From: Megamerina dolium
Taxonomy: Eukaryota; Arthropoda; Insecta; Diptera; Megamerinidae
Reading direction: 5' to 3'
NCBI GenBank assembly: GCA_963854835.1
Contig: OY978526.1
Location: 77,534,418-77,598,417, forward strand
Length of the DNA stretch: 64,000 nucleotides
In this document: positions 34,501 to 45,070 of the stretch, one piece after another
How positions within the stretch are numbered: the first letter of the stretch is position 1
Layout of the letters: each line of letters opens with the position of its first letter
Notes under the pieces: generated by a model
The model's input: only the letters and a program-made list of their open reading frames with translations
Database searches by the model: none
Told to the model about the DNA's origin: nothing
Program-made: the position numbers and the translations under genes

Positions 34501-37500
34501 GATGCACCAGTACAAATCCCTAAACCTGACTGTAGTGCTATAACTCAACCCTTTTGATATATATTTGGCACTTTAGACTTGGAAAAGCCCTTTGGCCGAA
34601 CTTCTCTCCATGTACTACTGTGCGTGGGAAATTTGGGCAGTATTGGAGAGGACCTATTTACATTGGCCGGTTCCCAATGGCAAAATATTTGTGTGACATC
34701 ACTTTTCCTGAGCTTTTTCACAGAGTTCCTTTTTGAGCTTTTTCATGGTAAATTTTACTGCGACGCTTTTAACGAAAAGAAATATATTTTAATATTAAAG
34801 CTGCTTCGAAAGGGAGTAGAACTCGCCACCTACGAGTTAATACACTAATTGGCTGAGCTATGGCACCCAGAATCACAGGATGTCTGTATTACGACGAAAG
34901 GGTGTGACAATGTCTGTCCTCATACAACGATAAAACTCACTCATGAAAAAATCAAAGAATTTAAATAGCTCCGTCTGATTATCATTTATTAAAATCTCTG
35001 GAGCATTCTTTACAAAAAATTCATTTCTATAGGGAGGCATCTTAAGTCTTATCTTACTTCGTGAACCTGGTATTTTTATAATAAGGAAATTGAAACGTTG
35101 CAGGAAATATGACAAACTGTCCCTGATGGAGATTTTATAATAGATGAAGTATTCAATGCCTAATTTTACTAAAGTGTGTGTTGTAGAATTCAAATTGATT
35201 ACTTGTGGCACAAGAAAATAGCACTAAAGTGCTATGCAGAGATATAAATTGAATATATAGAAATAGTAACAAATGAAAAATCAGTGCACACCATAGCATA
35301 ACTTGATAGGCTAGCAGTAAACGTTGAAATTTGCATCACTATATGATTATCATACAGGGTGTTACATATATAAATTGTGTATTTGTATAGTTGTACTAAT
35401 ATTTATTATATTATATGTGTATCTTTCTTGGTGATTGGCTTGGTTGTATGGCTTAAAACTGAAATTAACAAATTTATACAATATTTTCTCTATTACATAA
35501 ATTTATCCATCATCATACTATTTGTGAGCTATGCATACATAGTACTTTTCTTTTTTTTTTGGAATGCATACTTTTAGGGTGTTGAATTAATTTGGTTTTT
35601 TCTTCAGTAGAAGAAAAAAAAAATAGATTAATAGATTTTTTTGTTTGTTTGCTCCCAATAATATGTATGTATCGCATATTTAATCGCATTTGCATATTTT
35701 ATGTGCCTTAATATTATATGTGTTGTTGTTTTTTGTTTCTCTATCGCATACTATTCGGATTGTTTTTTTCATTGAATTCGATTTATCTTATAATTATTGT
35801 ATCATGTTTTGTGTTTTCTTTTTTTATTTTATATTTATTGTATAATATGCATTTTTTTGTCTTTGTCTTTGCTGTACATTCAATTTATTTATTTGTGAAA
35901 TTTATGTTTATATTTTATATGGAAAAAAATTTATATAATGAAAGAAATAATGAAAGATCGAAAATAATGATTTAACGCTCTTGGCACACACACGCTACCA
36001 TAAAACACGCATTCGAAACACTCTTAAACTACCAACTTTTTAATGTTTTCTTCAATATTCTTCAACAATACTATCATCATCTATCTGCCGATGTTCAATG
36101 TGTGTATGTATGTCAAAAATGAGAAAAAAAATAAAAAAAGCAAAACTCAAACATCTCTTCAATGTGTATTAAAAACCAATAATCAAAATAATCATAATGA
36201 TATTAATGATAATAATAATAATAAACAGCAACAACAAAACCAATAATGCTCATAAAAAAATTGCATGCAATCAATTAAATTCAATTCAATTCGACTTTTT
36301 CAGGGCGATACTTCTGGCGATTACAAGCGTGCCCTATTGGCAGTTGTTGGAAACTAAAACCAAACCAAAAAAAAAAAAACATTACAAAAAATATGTTTAC
36401 AAAAATCAAATAGAACAGAAAAATGTACACATATACACGCCTCATGCCTTCAACCAGTATACATTGCTATCAAATGAATGTGACTGACAATGAGCTCCTA
36501 AAAATATGCCTTGAATAATTGTTGAATTATTAAAATACACTTACACGCACACAAACAAACGCATTCATACGCAAAAAGCAAAAAGCGTTAATCAAATTAA
36601 ACAACATCAAATACAATAACAACAAGCTGCAAGCAAATACTGTCCATTTTAACTATTGATTGATGAATATTATCGAATAATTGTTGTGTTTTTTTTATAA
36701 ACTATTTTACTCTATCTATTCCTCTTCTTAAGTATACAAATGCATATAATGTATATAAAAAATATTTTGTAAAAAAAAAAAAAAGAAAAACGAGAAAAAA
36801 AATTTAAACAAAAATGGTAATTTTTTTCCCCCCAAAAGAAAAAGGAATGCTGCATGTATTTTCCTTGCATGCATTAGTGGAATTCACAATTCTATGAATT
36901 TGGTCCTGCAAAAGAGCATCTGCAAAATTTTATGTCATATTTTGCAAACAGAGCGAAAAAATATAGAAACATGCATTTAATATGCGCTTGAAAGTATGCA
37001 ATACTAAAATCACATTGTTTATATATGTTATCGGTATGCAATACTGAATTTGTAACACTTCAAACAGCTGATGTACGAGAAAATATAAACTTTTATGAAA
37101 TTGCTTGCAATTGATTGCATATATTTGCTATTTTTAATGCAATTTTCCAAGACTTTACGCACAAAATCGAAAAAAAAAAAAATTATCGATTATATCGAGC
37201 ACAAAATTATCGACCAATATTATATGAAGCAATACTGCCAGTTTATATGCGTTGATTTATGAAAACAAATGCACGAAATTTGTAACAATTTCAAAGCAAA
37301 TTATACAAAATATTTGAAAGGTCCAAAAAATTATACATATACACACACACACATAATAAAATATGATTTTGTAATATTAAAAATCTTTTTACATTTTACA
37401 CTAGCATAAAATGCAATATTCAAGCATATTATGCAACAAATTTAAATATTCCAAAAAATATATATACATACATTAAAGTGGCTCAAATTGTGTGATGCAA

Positions 37501-40500
37501 AAATATTGACAAGCTGTCGTTGCGAAAAACATATAATTCGGATTATTTCAAGGAAGCAAAATGAAATTAACGTTTTCGAATTGCCTGGGTTTTAAAAATC
37601 CTTCGTATAAAGAGGTATAATAGCAGTCTGATGTGTTATACAGTACGATACATTGAATAAAAATATATTAACAAATCGAGCCTGAAAGATCAGAGCGCGT
37701 TGCATAACATAACTTGAGAGAAGTTTAAAATTTGAATCAAATTTGTAGCATTTTTCCCTAAAATCGGATATATTGGAGCAAGTGAAGAATAGCAGAAATT
37801 CGTATACATAATTCGTATAAAGCTCATTTTTGTGAGAATAATAAATCAATCAGCTACTTTAAGATAGCTACCCAGAAATTGTCCCTGAAGCGGTAAAGTG
37901 TTTTCCCGACCTCCAATATTTTTGGCTCCCCAACATTTTCTTCAAACATGCCTCCTATTTTTCCTGAAAATCGCTAGAGCGCCATAATATATACCCGCTC
38001 ACTATTAATATTTTACTAGCCAATATTTTCTCACAAACATACTTACCCTTTATCCTCACCCTTTAAGGGTTCTCTACTACAAAATGAATTTAAAAATCGT
38101 CAAACAACCCTGTAGTTGCCCAGGAATAGCCCTTAGAGCGGCAAAATCTATGAGCAACGCTTATTAATTTCCCTTAAGGATAATTTTCTCCAAATAAAAT
38201 GAACGTAAAAAGCCGGTAAAATCGACAAATAACACCATAGCCGTCAAGGAATCGTTCCCAGGGCCGATGTATATTACTTTTCCTTCAAGGAATAATATTT
38301 CATCATCTATTTCGGCCTCTAGAGGGTCTCACAAAATGAATGCTATTATGTTATCTAAAAGAACTAAAAAAAAAGTAGGCTGGTTCAAATCTGGAATATA
38401 ATTTTTCTTTTGTTTTATTTTTTTTTTTTTTTAAATAAATGCTTTAAATTATTCAAAATTTATGTTTTTCTCTAAGTGATGTTGTAAAAATTTTGATATT
38501 ATTTACTACAATTTCATCATTGCTCCAAAATGCATTTTAAAATGTATATAACATTAGAATTCGATTCCCAAGCAGCTTAAACAATTACTAAGAGCAATAT
38601 TTATAGGAAAAAAAAAATATGTAGAGAGACTGTGGCAAATCTGTTCAATCTTAGGTCAAGGGCTGTCAAACTCTAGGAATTATACTTCTCTAAGTGTACT
38701 TCTTTTCGGTTTTACCAGAATAGAAACTCGTAATTTTAGATTCGTGTATACTTTTAATGTATTTCTGACCTTAAATTGAGACTAAGTAACAGCATAGTTT
38801 GAAAGATGCAGTATATTAAGGCCTCATTGCACTAGCGACTTTTTTCTTTAGTAGTATTTGTAGTAGAGTTAAAATTATCGGATATGCCCGTTTCCTTTAC
38901 GCAACACTAAATATGACGTATGTGTGGTATTTCAACTCTACAAGGTGCCCAGACATGGATAAAAAAAAAATGCAGAAAAATTAAAGGTCCAAAATACAAA
39001 ACATAAATGAACATAAGTGAATAGTTCAATGTAATTTACACACATACGATACATATGTATAGTATATTTACATGCATAATTATCATTATACTTACATATT
39101 ATATACATATTTAATACTGCTACTACATACATATATACATACACTTCCATGAATCTAATACCTAACTTAATAAATGTAATTACAATTTTTGCGCAAACAT
39201 TTGTAAAATGTTTCTTAATCATTATTGTTTTTTTTTAAACATTCTATATATGTACATATACAGACATATGAATTGATTTAATAGAAATATGACATATGAG
39301 AATATGGGTAATGCATATATGCGAGTATATGTATATGTTTATTTATTATTAAATACTAACATTATTTAGTTTTGATTTTTACAATTTTTATATATTTATT
39401 TTTATTATTTAGCTTCACTAATATCTAAAATAGCAGCAGATAAATTCATACATATAATATGTATGATATTAATGTTGCTAACAGTTATTCACTCCTATGA
39501 CGATAGTCGAATGTCAAGTCGATTAATAATTTGCAACACAAAATTAATAAATTGCTTAATTTATGCAAAAAGTTAGATATATTAAACTGTTCTGCAGAGT
39601 GTTGAATTGGTGATATTGTTTATAAATAGTTTATTATATTTATAATAAAGTTGACAGTTGACAATCGTGATAAGGGTGAATAATTTATTCTTTCTCTCTC
39701 TCTCTCTATCTTAACTTCACAATTTTTTTTATTCGATAATTTGGCTATTTAAATTGAGTACACAGCAATATGTAAGCATGTCATCATGCGGCGGTGGCCA
39801 TTCATTTGATGAATCTATGGTGAAATATAACAGAATAATAGAAGCAACAACAAACCAAACATGGTCGTCAGTACAGTAATTTAATTCCATAAAAAAAAAA
39901 TTCTTTTAATTTTGTATAAAAACCGAAAATTACTTAATTTTTCGGTAGCTTCCGTTAAGGTAGTAGTCCGGTGTGACGATCGAAATTTCGACGTTTTTTC
40001 ATGATTTTTTTTTAACAAGAAAATAAAATGCGATCGTTTTAAATATTTGTACATGTTTTTATTGGTGTTTTCATGTATAGAAAAAAAAAATTTTTTAAGT
40101 TAATTTTCCATGAATTTGTTTTTAATTTTTGACGTCAGAGTGGAGTCCTCGAAAAAAAGATGAGTTGGTTCGGGGAAGCACACAGCCTTCCGAAGTCATC
40201 GGAAATAAAAAATTCAAAAAGATTATTTAATGAACTAACCTATAATATACATACATAAAAAAAACAAAAACAAAATGGCGGACTTGTGAAAAAAGTTCTC
40301 AAAATCTAATTTTTTTTCTTGATAAATTGTTTAAATAAAATAGTTTATTATTAAAAAATTAAATGTTTTAAAGGTTACGTATTTAGATATGTGTGTCTAG
40401 AATAACGGGTAAAATTTTTAGCCAAATCGGTTGAATAGTTTTGAGTCAGTGCTTCCCCGAAATTTCGAAAACATTTAAATATTTTAGCTATAACTTTAAA

Positions 40501-43399
40501 AATATTCCAAATTTCGGTCTGAAATTTTTAGAGTATATTTTTAAGATGTTTTTCTTCCGAAAAATGTAAAAAAAAATCGATTTTTTTTTAACCCGTCACA
40601 CCGGACACTTAAACTTATTTTTGAGTAAAATGAGATGATTCCATTTTTTGTGATTTATTATTTATTTTTTTGTTGATATTTTTGAATTTTCTAGGCTAAA
40701 ATCTATCAGAATATATGCTAAAAATATGGACTATTTTTTTCCATGGTTAAATTGTATAAGATTCTGTCCACTTTTATAACTTAAACAAAGAGATTAAGTG
40801 GGCAATCTTAGCACATAGCGAGAAATGAAAATTTATTGTCCCACATTCATTCTTTGCCTTCGCTGCCCTGTTAGTGACAGCAACTGCAGTTCCAGTGTCA
40901 TAAAATTCAATTTTGGATTCTCGTTTAGTCAAGGCATTCACAGATTCATTTCGTTTAATACCAATGTGTCCCTTCACCCCAAGAGTAATGATATTACTGC
41001 GAGTACACATATTCAGTTTTTGAACACATGGTGTCTATATGTAGATGGTCTAACATATATATTAAATAGGGTAAACCGTTACGTATCTTCCAAAATCACT
41101 ACATGCTATTCCCAGCGCTTTAGTGAAGATCCCATCCATTACTGAACCATCAGTGAAAATATTTATGTCGTTCTTCTCACATTTATAACTAGTGAGGCCG
41201 TCTTTAATATGTGTCCTGTGGATACTCAGCCACTTTTAGTTTATCCACTCCTTCCATTGGCATTTGCGTCACCTTCACATACGTCAAATTCATAGGAATT
41301 GTTGGTTGTCGTCAAACCTAAAGCACATAATGCTGCCATCTTCATGACAGGAAGCTATTCTGGTCATCCGGATTGCTCCAGCGACACCTTCCTTCCATTG
41401 GTATTTGCGCAAGCTTCACATACGCCAAATTCATATGAATTATTGGTTGTCGTCAAACCTAAAGCTCATAATATCGGCATCTTCCTAACAAGAAGCTTCC
41501 CTGGTCATCCCTATTGTTGGGGAAACCTTTTCGATTTGCCAGCAACTGAGAGAAGTAGATTTATGGCATTTTATAAAGTTACTCCTCATTTATATAATAT
41601 TATAAATAATAAAAAGCCTGCTAAAAATTATAGCAAGCAATAAAATTTCATAGAATATGCACAAAAAACTACGATTAATTTTCTTAAAAAACAATTTTTT
41701 CCAAAAAAAAAATAAACATCACATATTTAGACTTAAAAATAAAATAACAAAAAATTGAACTATTAATAAATGTCATTTATACATTTCTTCCTCTTTTTTC
41801 ATATGTTTTAAATAAATATAATAATTTAATAAAAACAAATTAATAATAAATGTCATCATTTTTTTAAATAACAACACTTATGCACCTACACAAAACGTCA
41901 AAAATTAATTTAAAAATCGACAAAAAAAAAAAAAAACCAAAAATATCGCGTGTAAATTACAGGAAGACTCGGACTCTGAGATTGGACGTATGCTTGTAGT
42001 TATGGTGGCTTGGTAAAGCAACAATGTGTTTCGATCGACAGGCAGCAGCGATACAACATGCCGCATATAACAAATTAAAGCGCGCCTTATTTATTACTCA
42101 TAATAATATTAATAATAATACGAAGCATAAAAATCAAATGTTTGTTCAAAATTTTTTCTCTTTTTGTATTCCAAATTTTAAAAAGGCTTTAACGTATTTG
42201 TATGTTTAATCTCATTAAGTAATATGTATATTGTATTCCATTATTGTGATCGTTTTTTTTTTTTTTACCAAAATATTTATTATTGTATTTAATATATCAG
42301 CATAAAGAGAATAAAACACCCAATATTATGTATACCAGTATTTATAGTGGGCCAATAATATGTTTAACTAAAATTGTGTCCTTGTGTCTTTTGATCTATT
42401 TTGCTTTAATACAAAAGCTCAGTGGTTAGTGTGTTCGCCTTCTGATCTGTAGGTCGTGGGTTCAATCCCCGGCTGATGCATAACAAATTTAATATCGAAA
42501 AGATTTTTCTTTCGAATGGTACCCACCTGTCGGCAAGCAATTGGCAATTCTTCCGACAGTAACAACTTGCCATGGAAAAGCTTCTTAAAGAACTCTGTGA
42601 CAAAGCTCAGAAAAAGTGATGTCACAAGTGTTCTGCCGTTCGGAACCGGCTAAAATAAGTAGGTCCCTTCTAATACTGTCCAAATTTAAGACGCACAACA
42701 GTAATGGAAGAGAAGCTCGGCCAATGAGTCCTTTGGGGCTTTAAGTGCCACATACTTACTTACTTACTTACATAATTTCTCAAAAAATAAATTGTATTAT
42801 TTTGCAAAACACAAAATACTATAGATTGTTGTAGTAGTAGTTGTTGTTGTTATTTTGCTTAATACCGTCTTTTATTTACAGGACGATGTTGGCGGCGATC
42901 ATGGATATACTTTATCAATATTGGCTTCATACTAAAAAATTCATTGTAATACACAATTGCATTGTGATTGTCTTTCAAAAAACAAACAAAAAACTTTCAT
43001 TTTAGTATTAGAAATGATTAACTTTTCAAAAATAAAATGAACATTTTATATGTTCTCATATAAAAATCAATAAAGCAGCCAATACCAATATCAGTATCAT
43101 TATAGCCAATCGTTATATATTGACATATTTGTATGACGTTAATTTTTTATTTTTACTTATTCTATCTATTTTTATTATTATTTTGGTTTTTCTTTAACAT
43201 GCATTATTTTAATAACTATTAAATAAATATACGTACAAATAGTTGTTGTTCTTGTTTTTATTTCATTTCAATGTCTTTCCTTTTATCACCAAAATACACT
43301 CATTCTTATACTTTTTCTAAATTTTTTATCCCCCTCTATTTGCAGGGTGATTGCAGTGGCGATTATGGACATGCCTTATTAGTATTGGTATCATATTAA
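31517..43399 (+). CDS. AnxB9: Annexin B9-type protein, four alternative C-termini
   Basis: Constitutive coding exons are 31554-31583, 32806-33288, 33359-33584 and 33684-33865, 307 codons, all with GT-AG borders. 31517-31553 is 5' UTR after an acceptor site. Each of four last exons (36304, 41963, 42882, 43346) adds 17 residues, giving 324 residues, the usual length of fly annexin B9. There are four annexin repeats. Type II calcium sites are GFGT 36-39 with E78, GMGT in repeat 2 with the following KGD, and GIGT 267-270 whose acidic partner D309 is supplied by the alternative exon. Repeat 3 has the variant GEGQWGT. Annexins bind acidic phospholipid membranes in a calcium-dependent way; the fly protein works in endosome and multivesicular-body trafficking with spectrin. 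The N-terminal tail is short. Confidence 0.95.
31584..32805 (+). other. Annexin intron 1
   Basis: GTAAGT donor at 31584 and ACAG acceptor at 32802-32805. Within it is a GC-richer stretch at about 31925-32700 that looks like decayed mobile-element DNA, but no protein family could be named. Confidence 0.6.
33866..36303 (+). other. Annexin intron before the first alternative last exon
   Basis: GTAATT donor at 33866 and TTTTTCAG acceptor at 36296-36303. It contains a minus-strand SINE copy and a minus-strand open frame at 34873-35211 without a recognisable motif. No further annexin exon was found in it. Confidence 0.7.
34560..34868 (-). mobile_element. SINE copy in an annexin intron
   Basis: Reverse orientation. 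Tail side TTTGGCACTTTAGAC, then CCTTTGGCCGAACTTCTCTCC, GGGCAGTATTGGAGAGGACC, GGCCGGTTCCCAATGGCA, GTGACATCACTTTTCCTGAGC, TTTTCATGGTAAATTTTACTG and the head complement CTGAGCTATGGCACCC at 34853-34868. The ACCCACCTGTCGGCAAGC block is deleted, and the B-box region is diverged (GTAGAACTCGCCACCTACGA). Antisense to the host gene. Confidence 0.8.
36304..36357 (+). CDS. AnxB9: AnxB9 alternative last exon a
   Basis: Eighteen codons ending in TAA. The peptide is [17 protein letters not shown], joined in phase after ...ESWIK. It keeps the acidic ligand as its second residue (D309) and is the most annexin-typical of the four, since GDTSGDY is also how repeat 2 continues. Acceptor TTTTTCAG. Possible poly(A) signals are ATTAAA at 36596 and AATAAA at 37355. 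Confidence 0.9.
   Translation, partial: GDTSGDYKRALLAVVGN
36358..39954 (+). other. 3' UTR of isoform a and intronic DNA
   Basis: The left part is 3' UTR for isoform a and intron for the others. From 37950 to 38345 there is a degenerate tandem repeat (see separate entry). The remainder is AT-rich without recognisable genes. Confidence 0.5.
37940..38345. repeat. Degenerate tandem repeat
   Basis: The block AAAATGAA recurs at 38081, 38196 and 38333, with accompanying 'ATCG(T/A)CAAA(C/T)AAC', 'GTAGTTGCCCAGGAAT/ATAGCCGTCAAGGAATC' and 'TTCC(C/T)TTAAGGA' pieces. Periods are about 115 and 137 bp. Strongly diverged. Confidence 0.45.
39955..40612. mobile_element. TTAA-flanked inverted-repeat element (piggyBac-like MITE)
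   Basis: TTAA at 39955-39958 and 40609-40612 brackets a 13-bp perfect inverted repeat, GTCCGGTGTGACG, at 39966-39978 and its complement at 40594-40606. The left spacer between TTAA and the repeat is 5 bases longer than the right one. TTAA target use is typical of piggyBac transposons, so this may be a non-autonomous derivative. No protein coding capacity. It lies in the intron between annexin last exons a and b. Confidence 0.65.
40774..41215 (-). pseudogene. Non-LTR retrotransposon RNase H remnant
   Basis: Minus strand: [12 protein letters not shown] near 41130-41170 (the DGS block with the first catalytic Asp), then [20 protein letters not shown] near 40920-40990 (equivalent to WVPGHxGIxGNExADAL, with the last Asp lost to Asn/Ser changes). 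Order and spacing match a LINE RNase H domain. Dead copy inside an annexin intron, antisense to it. Confidence 0.65.
41250..41530. repeat. Tandem duplication, period 141 bp
   Basis: CCTTCCATTGG(C/T)ATTTGCG starts at 41250 and again at 41391. Each is followed by CTTCACATACG(T/C)CAAATTCATA(G/T)GAATT, TTGGTTGTCGTCAAACCTAAAGC and CTGGTCATCC. It adjoins the RNase H remnant and is probably part of the same dead element. Confidence 0.8.
41963..42016 (+). CDS. AnxB9: AnxB9 alternative last exon b
   Basis: Eighteen codons ending in TAA. Peptide [17 protein letters not shown]. The second residue is again Asp, so the calcium ligand of repeat 4 is kept, but the following residues are acidic (DSDSE) and the end is hydrophobic with a terminal Trp. 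The acceptor GTAAATTACAG is preceded by an A-rich stretch instead of a pyrimidine tract, so use of this exon may need a splicing activator. AATAAA at 42310-42315 is a likely poly(A) signal. Confidence 0.88.
   Translation, partial: EDSDSEIGRMLVVMVAW
42310..42315 (+). promoter_or_regulatory. Poly(A) signal for AnxB9 isoform b
   Basis: AATAAA hexamer 294 bases after the stop of exon b; the nearest canonical hexamer I see downstream of it. Confidence 0.55.
42413..42775 (+). mobile_element. SINE copy between annexin last exons b and c
   Basis: It starts within the A box (GCTCAGTGGTTAG), having lost the first dozen bases of the head. The rest is almost unmutated: CCTTCTGATCTGTAGGTCG, GGGTTCAATCCCCGGC (B box), GGTACCCACCTGTCGGCAAG, CTCAGAAAAAGTGATGTCAC, TTCTGCCGTTCGGAACCGGC and GCACAACAGTAATGGAAGAG. 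The tail is a CTTA repeat (ACTTACTTACTTACTTAC) instead of the ATTT tail of other copies. Same strand as the annexin gene. Confidence 0.9.
42882..42935 (+). CDS. AnxB9: AnxB9 alternative last exon c
   Basis: Eighteen codons ending in TAA. Peptide [17 protein letters not shown]. Asp at position 2 preserves the ligand. GGDHGY replaces SGDYKR, and the C-terminus is SY. Acceptor CTTTTATTTACAG with a fair pyrimidine tract. Poly(A) signal candidates are AATAAA at 43031 and 43069-43074. Confidence 0.9.
   Translation, partial: DDVGGDHGYTLSILASY
43069..43074 (+). promoter_or_regulatory. Poly(A) signal for AnxB9 isoform c
   Basis: AATAAA followed by AGCAGCC, 134 bases after the stop of exon c. A second hexamer lies at about 43031. 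Confidence 0.5.
43346..43399 (+). CDS. AnxB9: AnxB9 alternative last exon d
   Basis: Eighteen codons ending in TAA. Peptide [17 protein letters not shown]. Asp at position 2 preserves the ligand. It resembles exon a at the start (GD.SGDY) and exon c at the end (SY), which suggests that c and d are sister duplicates. It has the strongest acceptor of the four (TTATCCCCCTCTATTTGCAG). Poly(A) signal candidates at 43485-43490 and 43510-43515. Confidence 0.9.
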   Translation, partial: GDCSGDYGHALLVLVSY

Positions 43400-43509
43400 A
43401 CCATTGTTATTGTTTCTCATCAATACATACATTATTTTGCATTTGTTGTTGAAAATAATTTCATTTTAACTATAATATCTTTTAAATAAAATTTTATCAT
43501 ATGTATGTG

Positions 43510-43515
43510 AATAAA
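43510..43515 (+). promoter_or_regulatory. Poly(A) signal for AnxB9 isoform d
   Basis: AATAAA after GTATGTG, 111 bases after the stop of exon d. Another hexamer at 43485-43490. Taken as the 3' end of the gene. Confidence 0.5.
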
Positions 43516-43889
43516 AACAGAATCCCATAATTCATTAAATGCGGAATCTTCATTTTAGTACCCTTGGTGCAATGATCACTTTAGTTGCTTCTTCGAAAAT
43601 GTGTGTTATCCAATGCACTTTTGTTGTATTTTTTATTCAATTGTGCATTGAACTGATTTCCTTATATGTATATATGCTGCGGAATTAAAAAATCGAGCCC
43701 TATGGCTGCTAATTTAGATGTTGAACTGAAACCCATATTACATATATTATATACTGGAGGTTCTCGTAAGTATCACATTCTTCACAAAAGAGTTTCACCA
43801 CCAACTAGCTCTAGCTCAGGTGTACAAAAATACATTTTTTTTTCATAGAAAGCCAAAAATTAATTTATTCAAAGTATTTGCCCTCACTA

Positions 43890-44092
43890 TAAAAAAATAA
43901 AAAAATAAATATGTGACACTTAAAGCCCCAAAGGTCTCATTGGCCGAGCTTCTCTTCCATTATTGTTGTTGTGCGTCTTAAATTTTTGACAGTATTAGAA
44001 GGGACCTACTTATTTTAGCCGGTTCTGAACGGCAGAACACTTGTGAAATCACTTTTTCTAAGCTTTGTCACAGAGTTCTTTTAGAAGCTTTT
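43890..44092 (-). mobile_element. SINE inserted in the mariner transposase
   Basis: 5'-truncated SINE in reverse orientation: tail TATAAAAAAATAAAAAAATA, CATTGGCCGAGCTTCTCTTCC, GACAGTATTAGAAGGGACC, AGCCGGTTCTGAACGGCAGAA, CACTTTTTCTAAGCTTTGTC and GAAGCTTTTTC. It is bracketed by TCACTA at 43884-43889 and 44093-44098, the target duplication. The mariner protein reading resumes on the far side, so the order of events (mariner first, SINE second) is certain. Confidence 0.9.
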
Positions 44093-45070
44093 TCACTAGC
44101 TTTACATTTTTTCCATCTCTCGGGCAATTTTTGTATACCATGCCAAAAGAATTCCTCATTTTTCGAGGCAAAAAACTCGTCAAGCCATTTTCCGACGTCT
44201 TCATACGAATCGAAGTGCTGTTCGGCGAGCGCGTGACCCATTGACGAAAACAGGTGATAGTCAGAAGGGCACAGGTCTGGTGAATAAGCGGGATAAGGTA
44301 GCACCTCCCAATTGAGTGTGTCCAAGTAGTTTGGGACCAGTTTTGACGTGTACGATGGGGCGTTGGCGTGGAGAAAAATCAGCTTCTCATGTCTTTGTTC
44401 ATAACAGGGCCTTTTTTCACCCAAAGCACGGCGCAATTTCACTAGTTGTTGGTGGTAGCGGTGAGCATGAACAGTTTCACCAGGATTCAACAGCTCGTAG
44501 TAGATGACACCCTGCTGATCCCACCAAACGCACAGCATGGTCTTGCTTCCAAAGCGATTTGGTCTTGGAGAAGAAGTTGCTGGTTGTCCGGGATCCAACC
44601 ACGATTTTTTCCGTTTAGGATTCTCAAGGTATATCCACTTTTCATCGCAAGTCACCACAAGATGCAGGAACGACTTTCTTTTTTGTCTAGCAAGCAAGAT
44701 TTCGCATGTGTTTTGGCGCCGCTCCATCTGCCTATCGTTCAATTCATGGGGTAGCCATTTTCCAAATTTTTTAACCTTCCCCATGGCTCGTAAACGTATG
44801 GAAATGGCTTTTTGAGTAACACCTAACTGTTCGGCAAGCATTTTTTGCGATTGGGTGTCGTCCTCATCCAAAAGAGCCTGCAAATCATGGTACTCAACTT
44901 TTCTGGGTCTATTTTTACGCATTTTGTCACTCAAGTCAAAATGGCCTTCTTTGAACCGACGAAACCAGTCTCTGCAAGTGGTTTCCGATAGCGCACTGTC
45001 TCCAGAGGCATTCGATGCGAGAGCTTCCCGCATATGCTCTTTTTCTGGCACGAAACTAGACTTGATTATA
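44068..45070 (-). pseudogene. Mariner transposase, inactive
   Basis: Long open frame of DD34D mariner type. It has SALSETTCRDWFRRFK (HTH end), ALLDEDDTQSQ, WLPHELNDRQ, VTCDEKWIYLENPKRKKSW (first Asp), the WWDQQGVIYYELL block, LHANAPSYT and YSPDLCPSDYHLF (third Asp). Four defects are visible. The second catalytic Asp is Ala (LHANAP where LHDNAP is normal). The helix-turn-helix N-terminus lacks about 20 residues between REAL and SALSET. The codon before SSFVPEKE, where family members start with Met, is AAG. The last residues SEKASKRTL come from the inserted SINE. Upstream open codons to 45192 are 5' untranslated element sequence. Confidence 0.9.

Noticed and set aside
34873..35211. 112-codon minus-strand frame in an annexin intron
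   Set aside because: No motif recognised. It starts next to an antisense SINE and may be dead element sequence.
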